NCBI RefSeq assembly: GCF_000518645.1
Contig: NZ_JADZ01000006.1
Span: 1 to 64,000 of the forward strand
Source: Curvibacter gracilis ATCC BAA-807
GTDB taxonomy: Bacteria > Pseudomonadota > Gammaproteobacteria > Burkholderiales > Burkholderiaceae_C
Direction of reading: 5' to 3'
DNA: 64,000 bases
Within the stretch, counting starts at the first letter, position 1. Each line of letters begins with the position of its first letter. Positions 18,042 to 26,239 of this stretch are shown here, piece by piece. The notes under the pieces are model-generated. The model had not been told where the DNA came from and made no database searches. It saw nothing but the letters and a program-made list of their open reading frames with translations. Both the position numbers and the translations under genes were made by a program.

Positions 18042-19259
18042 ATGAAGCTCGTCAAGCTCGAACTCGAAACCATCCCGCTGGGTCACCCACTGCCCTTCAT
18101 CCTGCGCAGTGCCACCGGGGTGCTGTTGGCCCAGAAGGGCTATGTGGTGCAGTCCAAGGACGAACTGCAGCAGATGGCCTTGCGCGGCATGAGCCTGTGC
18201 GTGGACACCGACGAGTCGGGCGAAAGCCACCGCGCCTATGTGAGCAAGCTGCATTCGATGGTGCGCGAGGGCAAGACCCTGGGCGCCATCGCGTCGACCC
18301 AGTTCGTGACCGACGGCAAGGGGCCGGACAGCACCGCCCCCACCATCACCGACCCGACGGCACGCCCGAACTGGCACGACATCCAGACCCGCGCCAGCAA
18401 CGTGCTGCGCCAGCCCGAGAGCACCAGCTTCATGACGCGGCTGTTCCAGCTGCACGCCGACCTGGCCTTGCTGACGCAGCGCCAGACCGACGCCACGCTG
18501 TTTGCCCTGATGCACCTGTCGGCCGGCGAGACCCGGCTCTACAGCGCCACCCACGCCATGCTGGTGTCGGTGGTGTGCATGCTGGCGGCCCGCACGGTCT
18601 TGCAGTGGCCGGAGGAGCGGGTGAACAGCCTGGGGCTGGCCGCGCTGACCATGAACATCAGCATGACCGAGCTGCAGGACCAGCTGGCCCAGCAAAGCCT
18701 GCCCTTGAGCTCGGCCCAGGTCGAGGCCATTGACGGCCATTCGCAGAAGTCGGTGGACATGCTCAAGAACCTGGGCATCCACGACCCGGACTGGCTGGAC
18801 GCCGTGCGCCACCACCACGACCGCAGCCCCGGCCCGCTGACGGGCCGCCCCCCGGCCCAGCAGATGGCGCGGCTGATCCAGCGCGCCGACATCTTCGGCG
18901 CCCGCATGGCCCCGCGCGCCACGCGCTTTCCGCTGCCCAGCACGGCCGCCATGCAGGGCAGCTACTTCGACGAAGACAAGAAGGTGGACGAGGCCGGCGC
19001 CGCCCTGGTCAAGGCGGTGGGCATGTACGCGCCGGGCTCTTACGTGAAACTGGCCTCCGGCGAGGTGGGCGTGGTGACGCGACGCGGCGCCACCCCCAGC
19101 ACACCGCGCGTGAGCGTGGTGATCAGCCGCCAAGGCATGGCGATGGCCGAGCCCCCGCCGCGTGACACGGCCCGGCCCGACTTCAAGATCACCGCCGGGC
19201 TGCCCGCGCGCGAGGTGAAGGTCAAGCTGCCGCTGGAACGCCTGCTGACCCTGATCTGA
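18042..19259 (+). CDS. degenerate HD-GYP-like signalling protein
   Basis: 405 aa (from ATG 18042; ATG 18033 and TTG 18030 are in frame and possible). An N-terminal region of about 140 residues (IPLGHPLPFILR, GVLLAQKGYVV) is followed by an HD-GYP-like helical domain. The usual HD pair is replaced by Met-Asn in AALTMNISMTEL. The HHE/GYP stretch is changed to HHHDRSPGPLTGRP, and the late Asp segment reads ARLIQRADIFGARM. The fold of a cyclic-di-GMP phosphodiesterase therefore seems kept while the metal site is lost, suggesting a sensor or scaffold rather than an enzyme. It stands alone between the efflux operon and a terminator. Confidence 0.7.
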   Translation: MKLVKLELETIPLGHPLPFILRSATGVLLAQKGYVVQSKDELQQMALRGMSLCVDTDESGESHRAYVSKLHSMVREGKTLGAIASTQFVTDGKGPDSTAPTITDPTARPNWHDIQTRASNVLRQPESTSFMTRLFQLHADLALLTQRQTDATLFALMHLSAGETRLYSATHAMLVSVVCMLAARTVLQWPEERVNSLGLAALTMNISMTELQDQLAQQSLPLSSAQVEAIDGHSQKSVDMLKNLGIHDPDWLDAVRHHHDRSPGPLTGRPPAQQMARLIQRADIFGARMAPRATRFPLPSTAAMQGSYFDEDKKVDEAGAALVKAVGMYAPGSYVKLASGEVGVVTRRGATPSTPRVSVVISRQGMAMAEPPPRDTARPDFKITAGLPAREVKVKLPLERLLTLI

Positions 19260-19279
19260 AGGCAGAAAGCTGAAAAACA

Positions 19280-19301
19280 AAACGGCCCCGAGGGGCCGTT
19301 T
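19280..19301. terminator. bidirectional rho-independent terminator
   Basis: AAACGGCCCC and GGGGCCGTTT form a 10-bp perfect stem with a GA loop, flanked by A- and T-rich sequence. It sits between the converging HD-GYP-like and ferritin-like genes and can serve both strands. Confidence 0.85.
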
Positions 19302-19318
19302 GTCGTTGGGGCCCGGGC

Positions 19319-20179
19319 TCAGGCCGGCTGGGCACCGCCCGCCGGGCTGACCAGGGTGGCCGAGACTTCCTTGCGGTAGCGATTGAGCTCTTGCACGGTC
19401 TTGAAGCTGCGGTCCAGCAGCAGGCTCATGTTGTGCAGGATGCGGTCGACCACCTTGGTTTCCCACACGGCATCGAAGTTGATCTGGCTGTCGAGCCAGG
19501 TTTCCAGCCACTCGGGGTTGGGCAGGCGGCTCTGGATGGTGTCGCGCGGGAACAGCTGCTTGTTGACGTGCAGGTTGGTGGGGTGCAGCGCCTGGGCGGT
19601 GCGGCGGGCGCTGGCCATCAGCACGCCCACCTTGGCGAAGGCGGCCTTGGCTTCGTTGCCGAAGTTGTTGATGGCGCGCTTCATGTAGCGCAGGTAGGCG
19701 CCGCCGTGGCGGGCCTCGTCCTGGCTGAGGGTGGTGTAGATCTGCTTGATCACCGGCTCGGTGTGCCATTCGGCGGCACGGCGGTACCAGTGGTTGAGGC
19801 GGATCTCGCCGCAGAAGTGCAGCATCAGGGTTTCCAGGGCCGGCGCGGGATCGAATTCAAAACGGATCTCGTGCAGCTCCTGCTCGGTGGGCACCAGGTC
19901 GGGACGGAAGCGGCGCAGGTACTCCATCAAGACCAGCGAGTGCTTTTGCTCTTCAAAGAACCAGATCGACATGAAGGCCGAGAAGTCGCTGTCACCCCGG
20001 TTGTCACGCAGGAACATCTCGGTGGCCGGCAGCGCGGCCCACTCGGTGATGGCGTTCATCTTGATGGTCTGGGCCTGCTCGTCCGACAGCTGCGAAGCGT
20101 CAAATTGGTCCCAGGGGATGTCCTTGTCCATGTCCCAGCGGACGGATTCGAGTTGTTTGAAAAGTTCGGGGTAAAGCAT
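19319..20179 (-). CDS. ferritin-like di-iron protein, acyl-ACP desaturase-like
   Basis: 286 aa helical protein. Two Glu-x-x-His motifs are visible, EEQKH (about residue 76-80) and DEARH (about 156-160), each with an upstream Glu (ITEW and GEIRLNHW regions). This is the iron-binding pattern of the ferritin-like superfamily, nearest in style to acyl-ACP desaturases. Substrate is not evident; fatty acid desaturation would fit the nearby lipid-modifying cluster, but iron storage or another oxidation cannot be excluded. It is transcribed away from its upstream neighbour phr and ends at the shared terminator. Confidence 0.75.
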   Translation of the reverse strand: MLYPELFKQLESVRWDMDKDIPWDQFDASQLSDEQAQTIKMNAITEWAALPATEMFLRDNRGDSDFSAFMSIWFFEEQKHSLVLMEYLRRFRPDLVPTEQELHEIRFEFDPAPALETLMLHFCGEIRLNHWYRRAAEWHTEPVIKQIYTTLSQDEARHGGAYLRYMKRAINNFGNEAKAAFAKVGVLMASARRTAQALHPTNLHVNKQLFPRDTIQSRLPNPEWLETWLDSQINFDAVWETKVVDRILHNMSLLLDRSFKTVQELNRYRKEVSATLVSPAGGAQPA

Positions 20180-20229
20180 GCTGTCTTTCGTGAATCGCCT
20201 CGATTTTAAGGGCGAGGCCTGAAAAACCT

Positions 20230-21807
20230 TTACAAATCATCGAGGTGATCAAGGACATGATCGGCCTTTTCGGTTATGGCGAGACGCTCGGCAGGCTGCA
20301 GGCGGCCCAGGCTGCGCGCCACCAGGGCCATGCGCGGATGGGCCTTGAACTCGTCTTCGTGGCGCAGCAAAAACCGCCAATAGAGCACGGTGACAGGACA
20401 GGCGGTATCGCCCGTGCGCTGCGCCGGCTTGTACGGGCAGGCACCGCAGTAGTTGCTCATGCGCTGGATGTACTGCCCGCTGGCGATGTAGGGCTTGCTG
20501 GTGAAGCGCCCGCCGCAGGCGCCCAGGGCCATGCCCAGGGTGTTGGGCAACTCCACCCACTCCACCGCATCGACATACATGGCCAGGTACCAGTCGCCGA
20601 CCTGGCGCGGCTCGATCTCGGCCAGCAAGGCGAACTGGCCCGTGACCATCAGGCGCTGGATGTGGTGCGCATAGCCGTGGGCCAGGGTCTGCTGCACCAC
20701 CTCGCGCATGCAGGCCATGCGGGTCTCGCCGCTCCAGTACCAGGCGGGCAGCCCCCGCTGGTGGCCCCAGAGGTTGGACTCGGCCAGTTGCGGCATGTCG
20801 AGCCAGTACACGCCTCGGATGAACTCGCGCCAGCCCAGCACCTGGCGCACAAAGCCTTCGACGCTGGCCAGTGGCAGGTGGTGCTCGCGCCAGGCGGCCT
20901 CGGCGGCGGCCAGCACCTCGCGCGGGTCCAGCAGGTGCAGGTTGAGCGCCACCGACAGCAGCGAGTGCCAGCCCCAGGGCGTGGCCGTCCACAGGGCGTC
21001 CTGGTGTGGGCCGAAATGGGCCAGCCGCACCGAGACAAAGCGCTCCAGCGCCTCCAGCGCCTGCTCGCGGGTCACCGGCCAGCCAAAATGCGCCAGCGAG
21101 CCCGGGTGGTCGGGAAAGTGCTTTTCCACCAGCGCGATGACCTGCACGGTGATGCGATCGGGCTCGAAGAACTCGGGCTCGGGGATGGCGCCCGGGCCGC
21201 TGGCCGGGTAACCCCGGCGGTTCTCGACATCGAAGTTCCACTGCCCGCCCACCGGGTCACGCCCGTTCATGAGCACCTGGTGGCGGCGGCGCATGTCGCG
21301 GTAGAAGAACTCCTGGCGCAGCTCTTTCTTGCCCAGCGCCCAGCGCGCGAATTCGGCGCGGGAACACATGAAATGCGGGTCGGGCAGCACCTCCAGCGCC
21401 ACACCGGCCGCATGGGCGACCCGGCGCACATCTTCCAGGGTGCGCCACTCGCCGGGCTCGCACAGGCGCAGCTGCTCGGGCTGCAGGGCCTGCAAGACCT
21501 GCAGGGCGCGCCCGTCGAGATCGGGGGTGTCGGGCTGCTCGTCCAGACGCACATAGGTGTAGGCCCAGCCGCGGCGGTGCACCTCGTTGCAGAAGTGGCG
21601 CATGGCCGACAGGAACAGCGCGATGCGCGCCTTGTGGCTCCAGACCACCGAGGCCTCGCCCGGCGCCTCGACCATCAGCACATGGTCGCACTCAGGGTTG
21701 AAATCACGCAGGGCCGGGTGGCCGAACCAGAGCTGATCGCCCAACACCCAGACCACCCGGCGCGGGCGGGTCCAGGCGGGGCCGGAGCGGTCATGGGTCG
21801 TGGTCAT
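20230..21807 (-). CDS. iron-sulfur bacterial cryptochrome/(6-4) photolyase family protein
   Basis: 525 aa. It begins with the photolyase alpha/beta domain (VVWVLGDQLWFGHPAL) and ends with the FAD-binding helical domain (FVRQVLGWREFIRGVYW, GYAHHIQRLMVTGQFALL, YVDAVEWVELPNTLGMA). Cysteines at 366, 454, 457 and 470 have exactly the 88/3/13 spacing of the [4Fe-4S] ligands known from Agrobacterium PhrB, so it is an FeS-BCP/CryPro enzyme that likely repairs (6-4) photoproducts or senses light. ATG 21807 is used; a TTG at 21816 is in frame. It is divergent from the glutathione peroxidase gene across a 184-bp A+T-rich control region. Confidence 0.93.
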   Translation of the reverse strand: MTTTHDRSGPAWTRPRRVVWVLGDQLWFGHPALRDFNPECDHVLMVEAPGEASVVWSHKARIALFLSAMRHFCNEVHRRGWAYTYVRLDEQPDTPDLDGRALQVLQALQPEQLRLCEPGEWRTLEDVRRVAHAAGVALEVLPDPHFMCSRAEFARWALGKKELRQEFFYRDMRRRHQVLMNGRDPVGGQWNFDVENRRGYPASGPGAIPEPEFFEPDRITVQVIALVEKHFPDHPGSLAHFGWPVTREQALEALERFVSVRLAHFGPHQDALWTATPWGWHSLLSVALNLHLLDPREVLAAAEAAWREHHLPLASVEGFVRQVLGWREFIRGVYWLDMPQLAESNLWGHQRGLPAWYWSGETRMACMREVVQQTLAHGYAHHIQRLMVTGQFALLAEIEPRQVGDWYLAMYVDAVEWVELPNTLGMALGACGGRFTSKPYIASGQYIQRMSNYCGACPYKPAQRTGDTACPVTVLYWRFLLRHEDEFKAHPRMALVARSLGRLQPAERLAITEKADHVLDHLDDL

Positions 21808-21882
21808 GGGCAACAAAAACAGGGTGACGCAAAAAGAACTGCACAGACAGGCAAAAACCCGACTGGCAAAATGGTGTAATCA

Positions 21883-21918
21883 ATACTGTTTAGTATCGAT
21901 CAAATACACTTCAGTACA
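21883..21918. promoter_or_regulatory. paired palindromic operator candidate between photolyase and peroxidase genes
   Basis: The perfect inverted repeat ATACT-gttt-AGTAT lies at 21883-21896. A related sequence read on the other strand, GTACTgaaGTGTAT (about 21905-21918), lies two helical turns away. Both sit in an A+T-rich stretch in the divergent intergenic region. Two similar sites on one DNA face suggest a repressor or MerR-type regulator. LitR/CarH-type B12 light sensors often control photolyase genes, but that identity is inference. Confidence 0.4.
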
Positions 21919-21991
21919 AATCCAAAACCCTTCGGAATCGATGCCAGACCATTGTGTCCTGATCGTCACCGATTCCGCCCCAGGAGGCCCC

Positions 21992-22606
21992 ATGAAAAAA
22001 CTGCTTTCCAGGCTGCTGCCGGGGCTGGCCCTGGGCCTGCTCTCAGGGCTGATGCCTGCGGCATCGCAGGCGGCCACGGCCACGGCCACGGCCACCGCCG
22101 CTGCGAATGCCGGCGCCGCGCCCAGCTGCCCAGCCACCCTGCAGCACACCTTTGCCCGGCTGCAGGACGAAAAGCCCCAGTCGCTGTGCCAGTACGCCGG
22201 CAAGGTGGTGCTGGTGGTGAACACGGCCAGCTACTGCGGCTTCACGGGGCAGTACAAGGGCCTGGAGGCACTGTACGCGCGCTACAAGGACCAGGGTCTG
22301 GTGGTGTTGGGCTTTCCATCGAACGACTTTTCCCAAGAGACCGGCGACAACAAGCAGATTGCCGACTTCTGCGAAAACACCTTCGGGGTGAAGTTCCCCA
22401 TGTTTGCCAAAAGCAGTGTGACCGGGGCCGATGCCTCGCCCTTCTTCAAGCAACTGGCGGAGCTGTCGGGCCAGAAGCCGCGCTGGAACTTCTACAAATA
22501 CCTGTTGGGGCGCGACGGCCGGGTGGTGGCCAGCTATTCCAGCATGAGCGGCCCTGACGACAAGGGCCTGCTCAAGGCGCTGCAGCACGAGTTGCAGGCG
22601 CGCTGA
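21992..22606 (+). CDS. exported glutathione peroxidase family protein
   Basis: 204 aa. A Sec signal peptide (about residues 1-27) is followed by an Ala/Thr microsatellite linker, so the enzyme should act in the periplasm. The peroxidatic Cys82 is in NTASYCGFTGQY and the Trp/Asn of the active site are in RWNFYKYL (Trp165, Asn166). The usual active-site Gln is Asp112 (GFPSNDF). Such thiol peroxidases usually use thioredoxin-like donors. ATG 21992 is preceded by a strong CAGGAGG ribosome site; upstream in-frame codons are not used. It lies divergent from the photolyase, fitting an oxidant or light response. Confidence 0.9.
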   Translation: MKKLLSRLLPGLALGLLSGLMPAASQAATATATATAAANAGAAPSCPATLQHTFARLQDEKPQSLCQYAGKVVLVVNTASYCGFTGQYKGLEALYARYKDQGLVVLGFPSNDFSQETGDNKQIADFCENTFGVKFPMFAKSSVTGADASPFFKQLAELSGQKPRWNFYKYLLGRDGRVVASYSSMSGPDDKGLLKALQHELQAR

Positions 22607-22658
22607 GACCCGGAGAAAAACATGTCTTGTCTTTACGGGAATTTACGTTTGCAGCCCT

Positions 22659-22688
22659 GGAACTTTTGTGAAGTGGCCCCACTCTATC
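22659..22688 (+). promoter_or_regulatory. candidate ECF sigma-factor (sigmaE-like) promoter
   Basis: GGAACTT (22659-22665), a 17-bp spacer, then TCTATC (22683-22688) resembles a sigmaE-type -35/-10 pair. It is about 190 nt upstream of the first gene of the lipid-modification operon. Related operons are driven by ECF sigma factors with ChrR-type anti-sigma factors. One match by eye; unproved. Confidence 0.35.
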
Positions 22689-22875
22689 GGGCACTGAGAA
22701 CTCCTGGTTCACAGTTCCTTTTGTTGTTGCGAAGCCTTCCGGCACTGTATAGGCCGGTCGAAATCCTGGAACGCTTCTCCTCCTCCCTCCCTCCCTCCTT
22801 CGTTCCGGGGCGCTTCGCAACACTTTTCTTTCCGTCTCCCGCCGGGGCCAACCCCCCATGCATCGGAGGCCGCCC

Positions 22876-24180
22876 ATGAAGGTCGCCGTGATCGGATCCG
22901 GCATTTCCGGATTGGCCGCCGCCCATGCCTTGCGCGGCCAGGCCGCCGTCACCTTGTTCGAGGCCGGCAGCTACTTTGGCGGACACACCCACACGGTCGA
23001 CATCACCCTGCCCACGGCACGCGGTCCGGTCACCCATGGGGTGGACACCGGCTTTCTGGTCTTCAATGAACGCACCTACCCGCAACTGATCCGGCTGCTG
23101 GCCGAGTTGGGTGTGGCCACCTCGCCCTCCGACATGTCGTTCTCGGTGCAGGCCCCCGGGGCGCTGGGCCGCCACAGCCTGGAGTGGAGCGGCTCCAGCC
23201 TGGCCACGGTGTTCGCCCAGCGCAGCAACCTGCTGCGGCCTCGCTTTCTGGGCATGCTGGCCGACCTGCTGCGCTTCAACGCGCTGTGCACGCGCATCGC
23301 CCAGGCCCATGAAGAAAGCGCCCTGATGCAGCCGCTGGCTGATTTCCTGCGCCAGCACCGCTTCGGCGACGCCTTCCGCGACTGGTACTTCCTGCCCATG
23401 CTGGGCTGCATCTGGAGTTGCCCGACCGACCAGATGCTGAAGTTCCCGGTGGCGACGATGATCCGGTTCTGCCACAACCACGGCCTGATCCAGGTCAGCC
23501 AGCGGCCGCAGTGGCACACCGTGACCGGCGGTGCCCGAAACTATGTGGACAAGATCCTGGCCGGCCTGGACGACAAGCGGCTGAACACGCCCGTGCGCCG
23601 CATCGAGCGCGATGCCGCCGGCGTGCGCGTGATCAGCGACACCGGTGCCGAACGCTTCGACCGCCTGGTGCTGGCCACCCACCCCGACCAGGCCCTGGGC
23701 CTGCTGGGCGACGCCAGCATCCTGGAGCGCGAGGTGCTGGGCGCCATCCGCTACCAGGCCAACCGGGCCGTGCTGCACACCGACGCCAGCGTGCTGCCCC
23801 AGCGGCGCCAGGCCTGGGCCGCCTGGAACTACGAACGCGCAGCCGACAGCGCCCAGGAATCCACCCGCGTCTGCCTGCACTACCTGATCAACCGGCTGCA
23901 GCCGCTGCCCTTTGAACAGCCGGTGCTGGTCTCGCTCAACCCGGTGAAAGAAATCGACCCGGCCCAGGTGCTGGGCGAGTACGACTACGAGCACCCGGTG
24001 TTCGATCTGGCGGCCATCGCGGCCCAGCAGCAGGTGCCCAGCCTGCAGGGCCGCCAACACACCTGGTTCTGCGGCGCCTGGACAGGCTATGGCTTCCATG
24101 AGGACGGCCTGAAATCGGGCCTGCAGGCCGCCGCCATGCTGCAGCCCACCCTGGCAGCCCCCCACGCCCAGGCCGCATGA
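22876..24180 (+). CDS. FAD-dependent amine-oxidase-like oxidoreductase (COG2907 type)
   Basis: 434 aa. It starts with the dinucleotide-binding motif VAVIGSGISGLAAAHAL and the E-x-GG region FEAGSYFGGHTHTVD, then has the C-terminal FAD segment FCGAWTGYGFHEDGLKSGLQAA. The family typically sits beside DUF1365 and cyclopropane fatty acid synthase genes and is thought to act on acyl chains; the precise reaction is unknown. ATG 22876 is preferred over ATG 22858 because GGAGG lies 6 nt before it. It overlaps the DUF1365 gene by 4 nt, and is the first gene of the eight-gene operon. Confidence 0.88.
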   Translation: MKVAVIGSGISGLAAAHALRGQAAVTLFEAGSYFGGHTHTVDITLPTARGPVTHGVDTGFLVFNERTYPQLIRLLAELGVATSPSDMSFSVQAPGALGRHSLEWSGSSLATVFAQRSNLLRPRFLGMLADLLRFNALCTRIAQAHEESALMQPLADFLRQHRFGDAFRDWYFLPMLGCIWSCPTDQMLKFPVATMIRFCHNHGLIQVSQRPQWHTVTGGARNYVDKILAGLDDKRLNTPVRRIERDAAGVRVISDTGAERFDRLVLATHPDQALGLLGDASILEREVLGAIRYQANRAVLHTDASVLPQRRQAWAAWNYERAADSAQESTRVCLHYLINRLQPLPFEQPVLVSLNPVKEIDPAQVLGEYDYEHPVFDLAAIAAQQQVPSLQGRQHTWFCGAWTGYGFHEDGLKSGLQAAAMLQPTLAAPHAQAA

Positions 24181-24995
24181 AGCCACGCCCCATGGAGCAC
24201 CGCAGCCCCTCTGCCAGACCGCCCCAGCCCCTGCTGGGCTTCGGCCAGGTGCGCCACACCCGGCTGCGGCCGCGGCGCCATGCCTTTGCCTACCCCACCT
24301 TCTTCGTGCTGCTGCCGATGCGCGAGCTGGCCGCCTGCCAGGGCCCGCTGGCCATCAACCGGCGCGGCGCCCTGAGCTTTCACGACGTGGACCACGGCGA
24401 TGGTCGCCCGGCCAGCCAGGGCGGTGCCCTGGCCTGGCTGGAGCAGGTGCTGCAGGCCGAGGGCATCCTTGACGCCACCGGCCCCGTCTGGCTGCATTGC
24501 TACCCACGCGTGCTGGGCTACACCTTCAAGCCCGTGAGCTTCTGGTACTGCCACCGGGCCGACGGCACGCTGCGCGCCATCGTGGTCGAGGTGAACAACA
24601 CCTTCGGCGAGCGCCATTGCTACTTGCTGGACGAACCCGACGCCGGGCCCTTCTGGGGCGCCGAGTTGCAGGCGCGCAAGGTGTTCCATGTGTCGCCGTT
24701 CTGCGCAGTGCAGGGCGGCTACCGCTTTCGCTTCATGCGCACGCAACGAGACGGCCTGGACCGCACGGTGGTGCGCATCGACCACGACGATGCCCAGGGC
24801 CCGCTGCTGCAGACCAGCGTCAGCGGCACGCTGGAGCCGATCACGCCCACAAGCGTGCGCCGCGCGCTGTGGGGCCACCCCCTGATGACGCTGGCGCTGA
24901 TGGCCCGCATCCACCTGCAGGCGCTCAGGCTGTGGCTCAAGCGCGTGCCCTTTCACCGCAAACCCGAAGCGCCTGCCGCCTTCGTCAGCCGTTGA
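24177..24995 (+). CDS. DUF1365 family protein
   Basis: 272 aa. Matches the DUF1365 pattern, with RHTRLRPRRHAFAYPTFF near the N-terminus, PRVLGYTFKPVSFWYCHR in the middle and ARKVFHVSPFC later. No biochemical activity is established for the family. It is nearly always encoded between a COG2907 flavoprotein and a cyclopropane fatty acid synthase, as here, so a role in modifying acyl chains is inferred. ATGA overlap with the gene before it; 20 nt to the next. Confidence 0.9.
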   Translation: MKPRPMEHRSPSARPPQPLLGFGQVRHTRLRPRRHAFAYPTFFVLLPMRELAACQGPLAINRRGALSFHDVDHGDGRPASQGGALAWLEQVLQAEGILDATGPVWLHCYPRVLGYTFKPVSFWYCHRADGTLRAIVVEVNNTFGERHCYLLDEPDAGPFWGAELQARKVFHVSPFCAVQGGYRFRFMRTQRDGLDRTVVRIDHDDAQGPLLQTSVSGTLEPITPTSVRRALWGHPLMTLALMARIHLQALRLWLKRVPFHRKPEAPAAFVSR

Positions 24996-25015
24996 CCTGA
25001 CCCACCCCGACCGCC

Positions 25016-26239
25016 ATGAACAGCAGCACCGCCCCCACCTCGTTCACCCTGCCGCAGGGCACCCCCGCCGCCGCCCGCACCGCGCTCAGGCTGCTGCAGC
25101 GCCTGCAGCACGGCTCGCTGACCGTGCAACTGCCCGACGGCACCCTGCACCACTTCGGCGACGGCCACGGCCCCGCAGCGGCCATGACGCTGCGCAACTG
25201 GCAGGTGTGCCGGGCCGCCCTGAAATCGGGCGACATCGGGTTTGCCGAGAGCTACATCGCCGGTGACTGGACCACCCCCAACCTGACCGAGCTGCTCAAG
25301 GTGTTCCTGGCCAACCGCCAGCACGTGGACGATGTGATCTACGGCAGCTGGGCCGGCCGCCTGCTGTACCGCATCAAGCACCTGCTCAACCGCAACACGC
25401 GGCACAACAGCCAGAAGAACATCCACGCCCATTACGACCTGGGCAATGCCTTCTACGAGCTGTGGCTGGACGACACGATGAACTACTCGTCGGCCTGGTT
25501 CGAGGCCGGGCCGGAGCAGGACATGCGCAGCGCCCAGCACGCCAAGGTGCGCCGTGCCCTGCGCATGGCCCGGGTGCAAGCGGGCGACCGGGTGCTGGAG
25601 ATCGGCTGCGGCTGGGGCGCCCTGGCCGAGATGAGCACCACTGAGTTCCAGGCCCGGCTGACCGGCGTGACCCTGTCCACCGAGCAGCTGGACTTTGCCC
25701 GCCGGCGCATGCAGGCCCTGGGCGTGCAAGACCGGGCCGACCTGCGCCTGCAGGACTACCGCGACATCGACGACGGCCCCTACGACGCGGTGTGCTCGAT
25801 CGAGATGGTGGAGGCGGTGGGCCGCGAATACTGGCCCACCTACTTCTCGGCCATTGAGCGCCTGCTCAAGCCCGGTGGGCGGGCCTGCATCCAGAGCATC
25901 GTGATCGATGACGCGCTGTTCGAGCGCTACATCGGCTCGACCGACTTCATCCAGCAGTACATCTTTCCGGGCGGCTGCCTGCCCTGCCCACGCGAGTTCC
26001 GCCAGGCCGCCGAAGCCGCCGGGCTGCGGGTGGAAGACAGCTTTGCCTTCGGCCAGGACTACGCCGAAACCCTGAGACGCTGGCGCGAGCGCTTTCTGGC
26101 CCAGCGCAGCCAGATCCAGCAACTGGGCTTTGACGAGCGCTTCATGCACATCTGGGAGTTCTACCTGGCCTACTGCGAGGCCGGCTTCTCGATGGGCAGC
26201 ATCGATCTGGTGCAGTACACCCTGGTGAAACCGGCATGA
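25016..26239 (+). CDS. cfa: cyclopropane-fatty-acyl-phospholipid synthase family methyltransferase
   Basis: 407 aa. SAM-binding motif VLEIGCGWGALAEM (about residues 194-207), preceded by the lipid-side signature HYDLGNAFYELWLDDTMNYS and followed by SIEMVEAVGREYW and FIQQYIFPGGCLP; the C-terminal block YLAYCEAGFSMGSIDLVQY is typical. It transfers a methylene from SAM to unsaturated phospholipid acyl chains at the membrane, giving cyclopropane or related methylated fatty acids. In Rhodobacter a cfa-like gene belongs to the singlet-oxygen regulon, and here it sits in a similar cluster. ATGA overlap with the next gene. Confidence 0.93.
   Translation: MNSSTAPTSFTLPQGTPAAARTALRLLQRLQHGSLTVQLPDGTLHHFGDGHGPAAAMTLRNWQVCRAALKSGDIGFAESYIAGDWTTPNLTELLKVFLANRQHVDDVIYGSWAGRLLYRIKHLLNRNTRHNSQKNIHAHYDLGNAFYELWLDDTMNYSSAWFEAGPEQDMRSAQHAKVRRALRMARVQAGDRVLEIGCGWGALAEMSTTEFQARLTGVTLSTEQLDFARRRMQALGVQDRADLRLQDYRDIDDGPYDAVCSIEMVEAVGREYWPTYFSAIERLLKPGGRACIQSIVIDDALFERYIGSTDFIQQYIFPGGCLPCPREFRQAAEAAGLRVEDSFAFGQDYAETLRRWRERFLAQRSQIQQLGFDERFMHIWEFYLAYCEAGFSMGSIDLVQYTLVKPA

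Noticed and set aside
22740-22800. Pyrimidine-rich CTCCCTCC stretch as a repeat or array
   Set aside because: Only a short low-complexity tract; no spaced repeats as in a CRISPR array.
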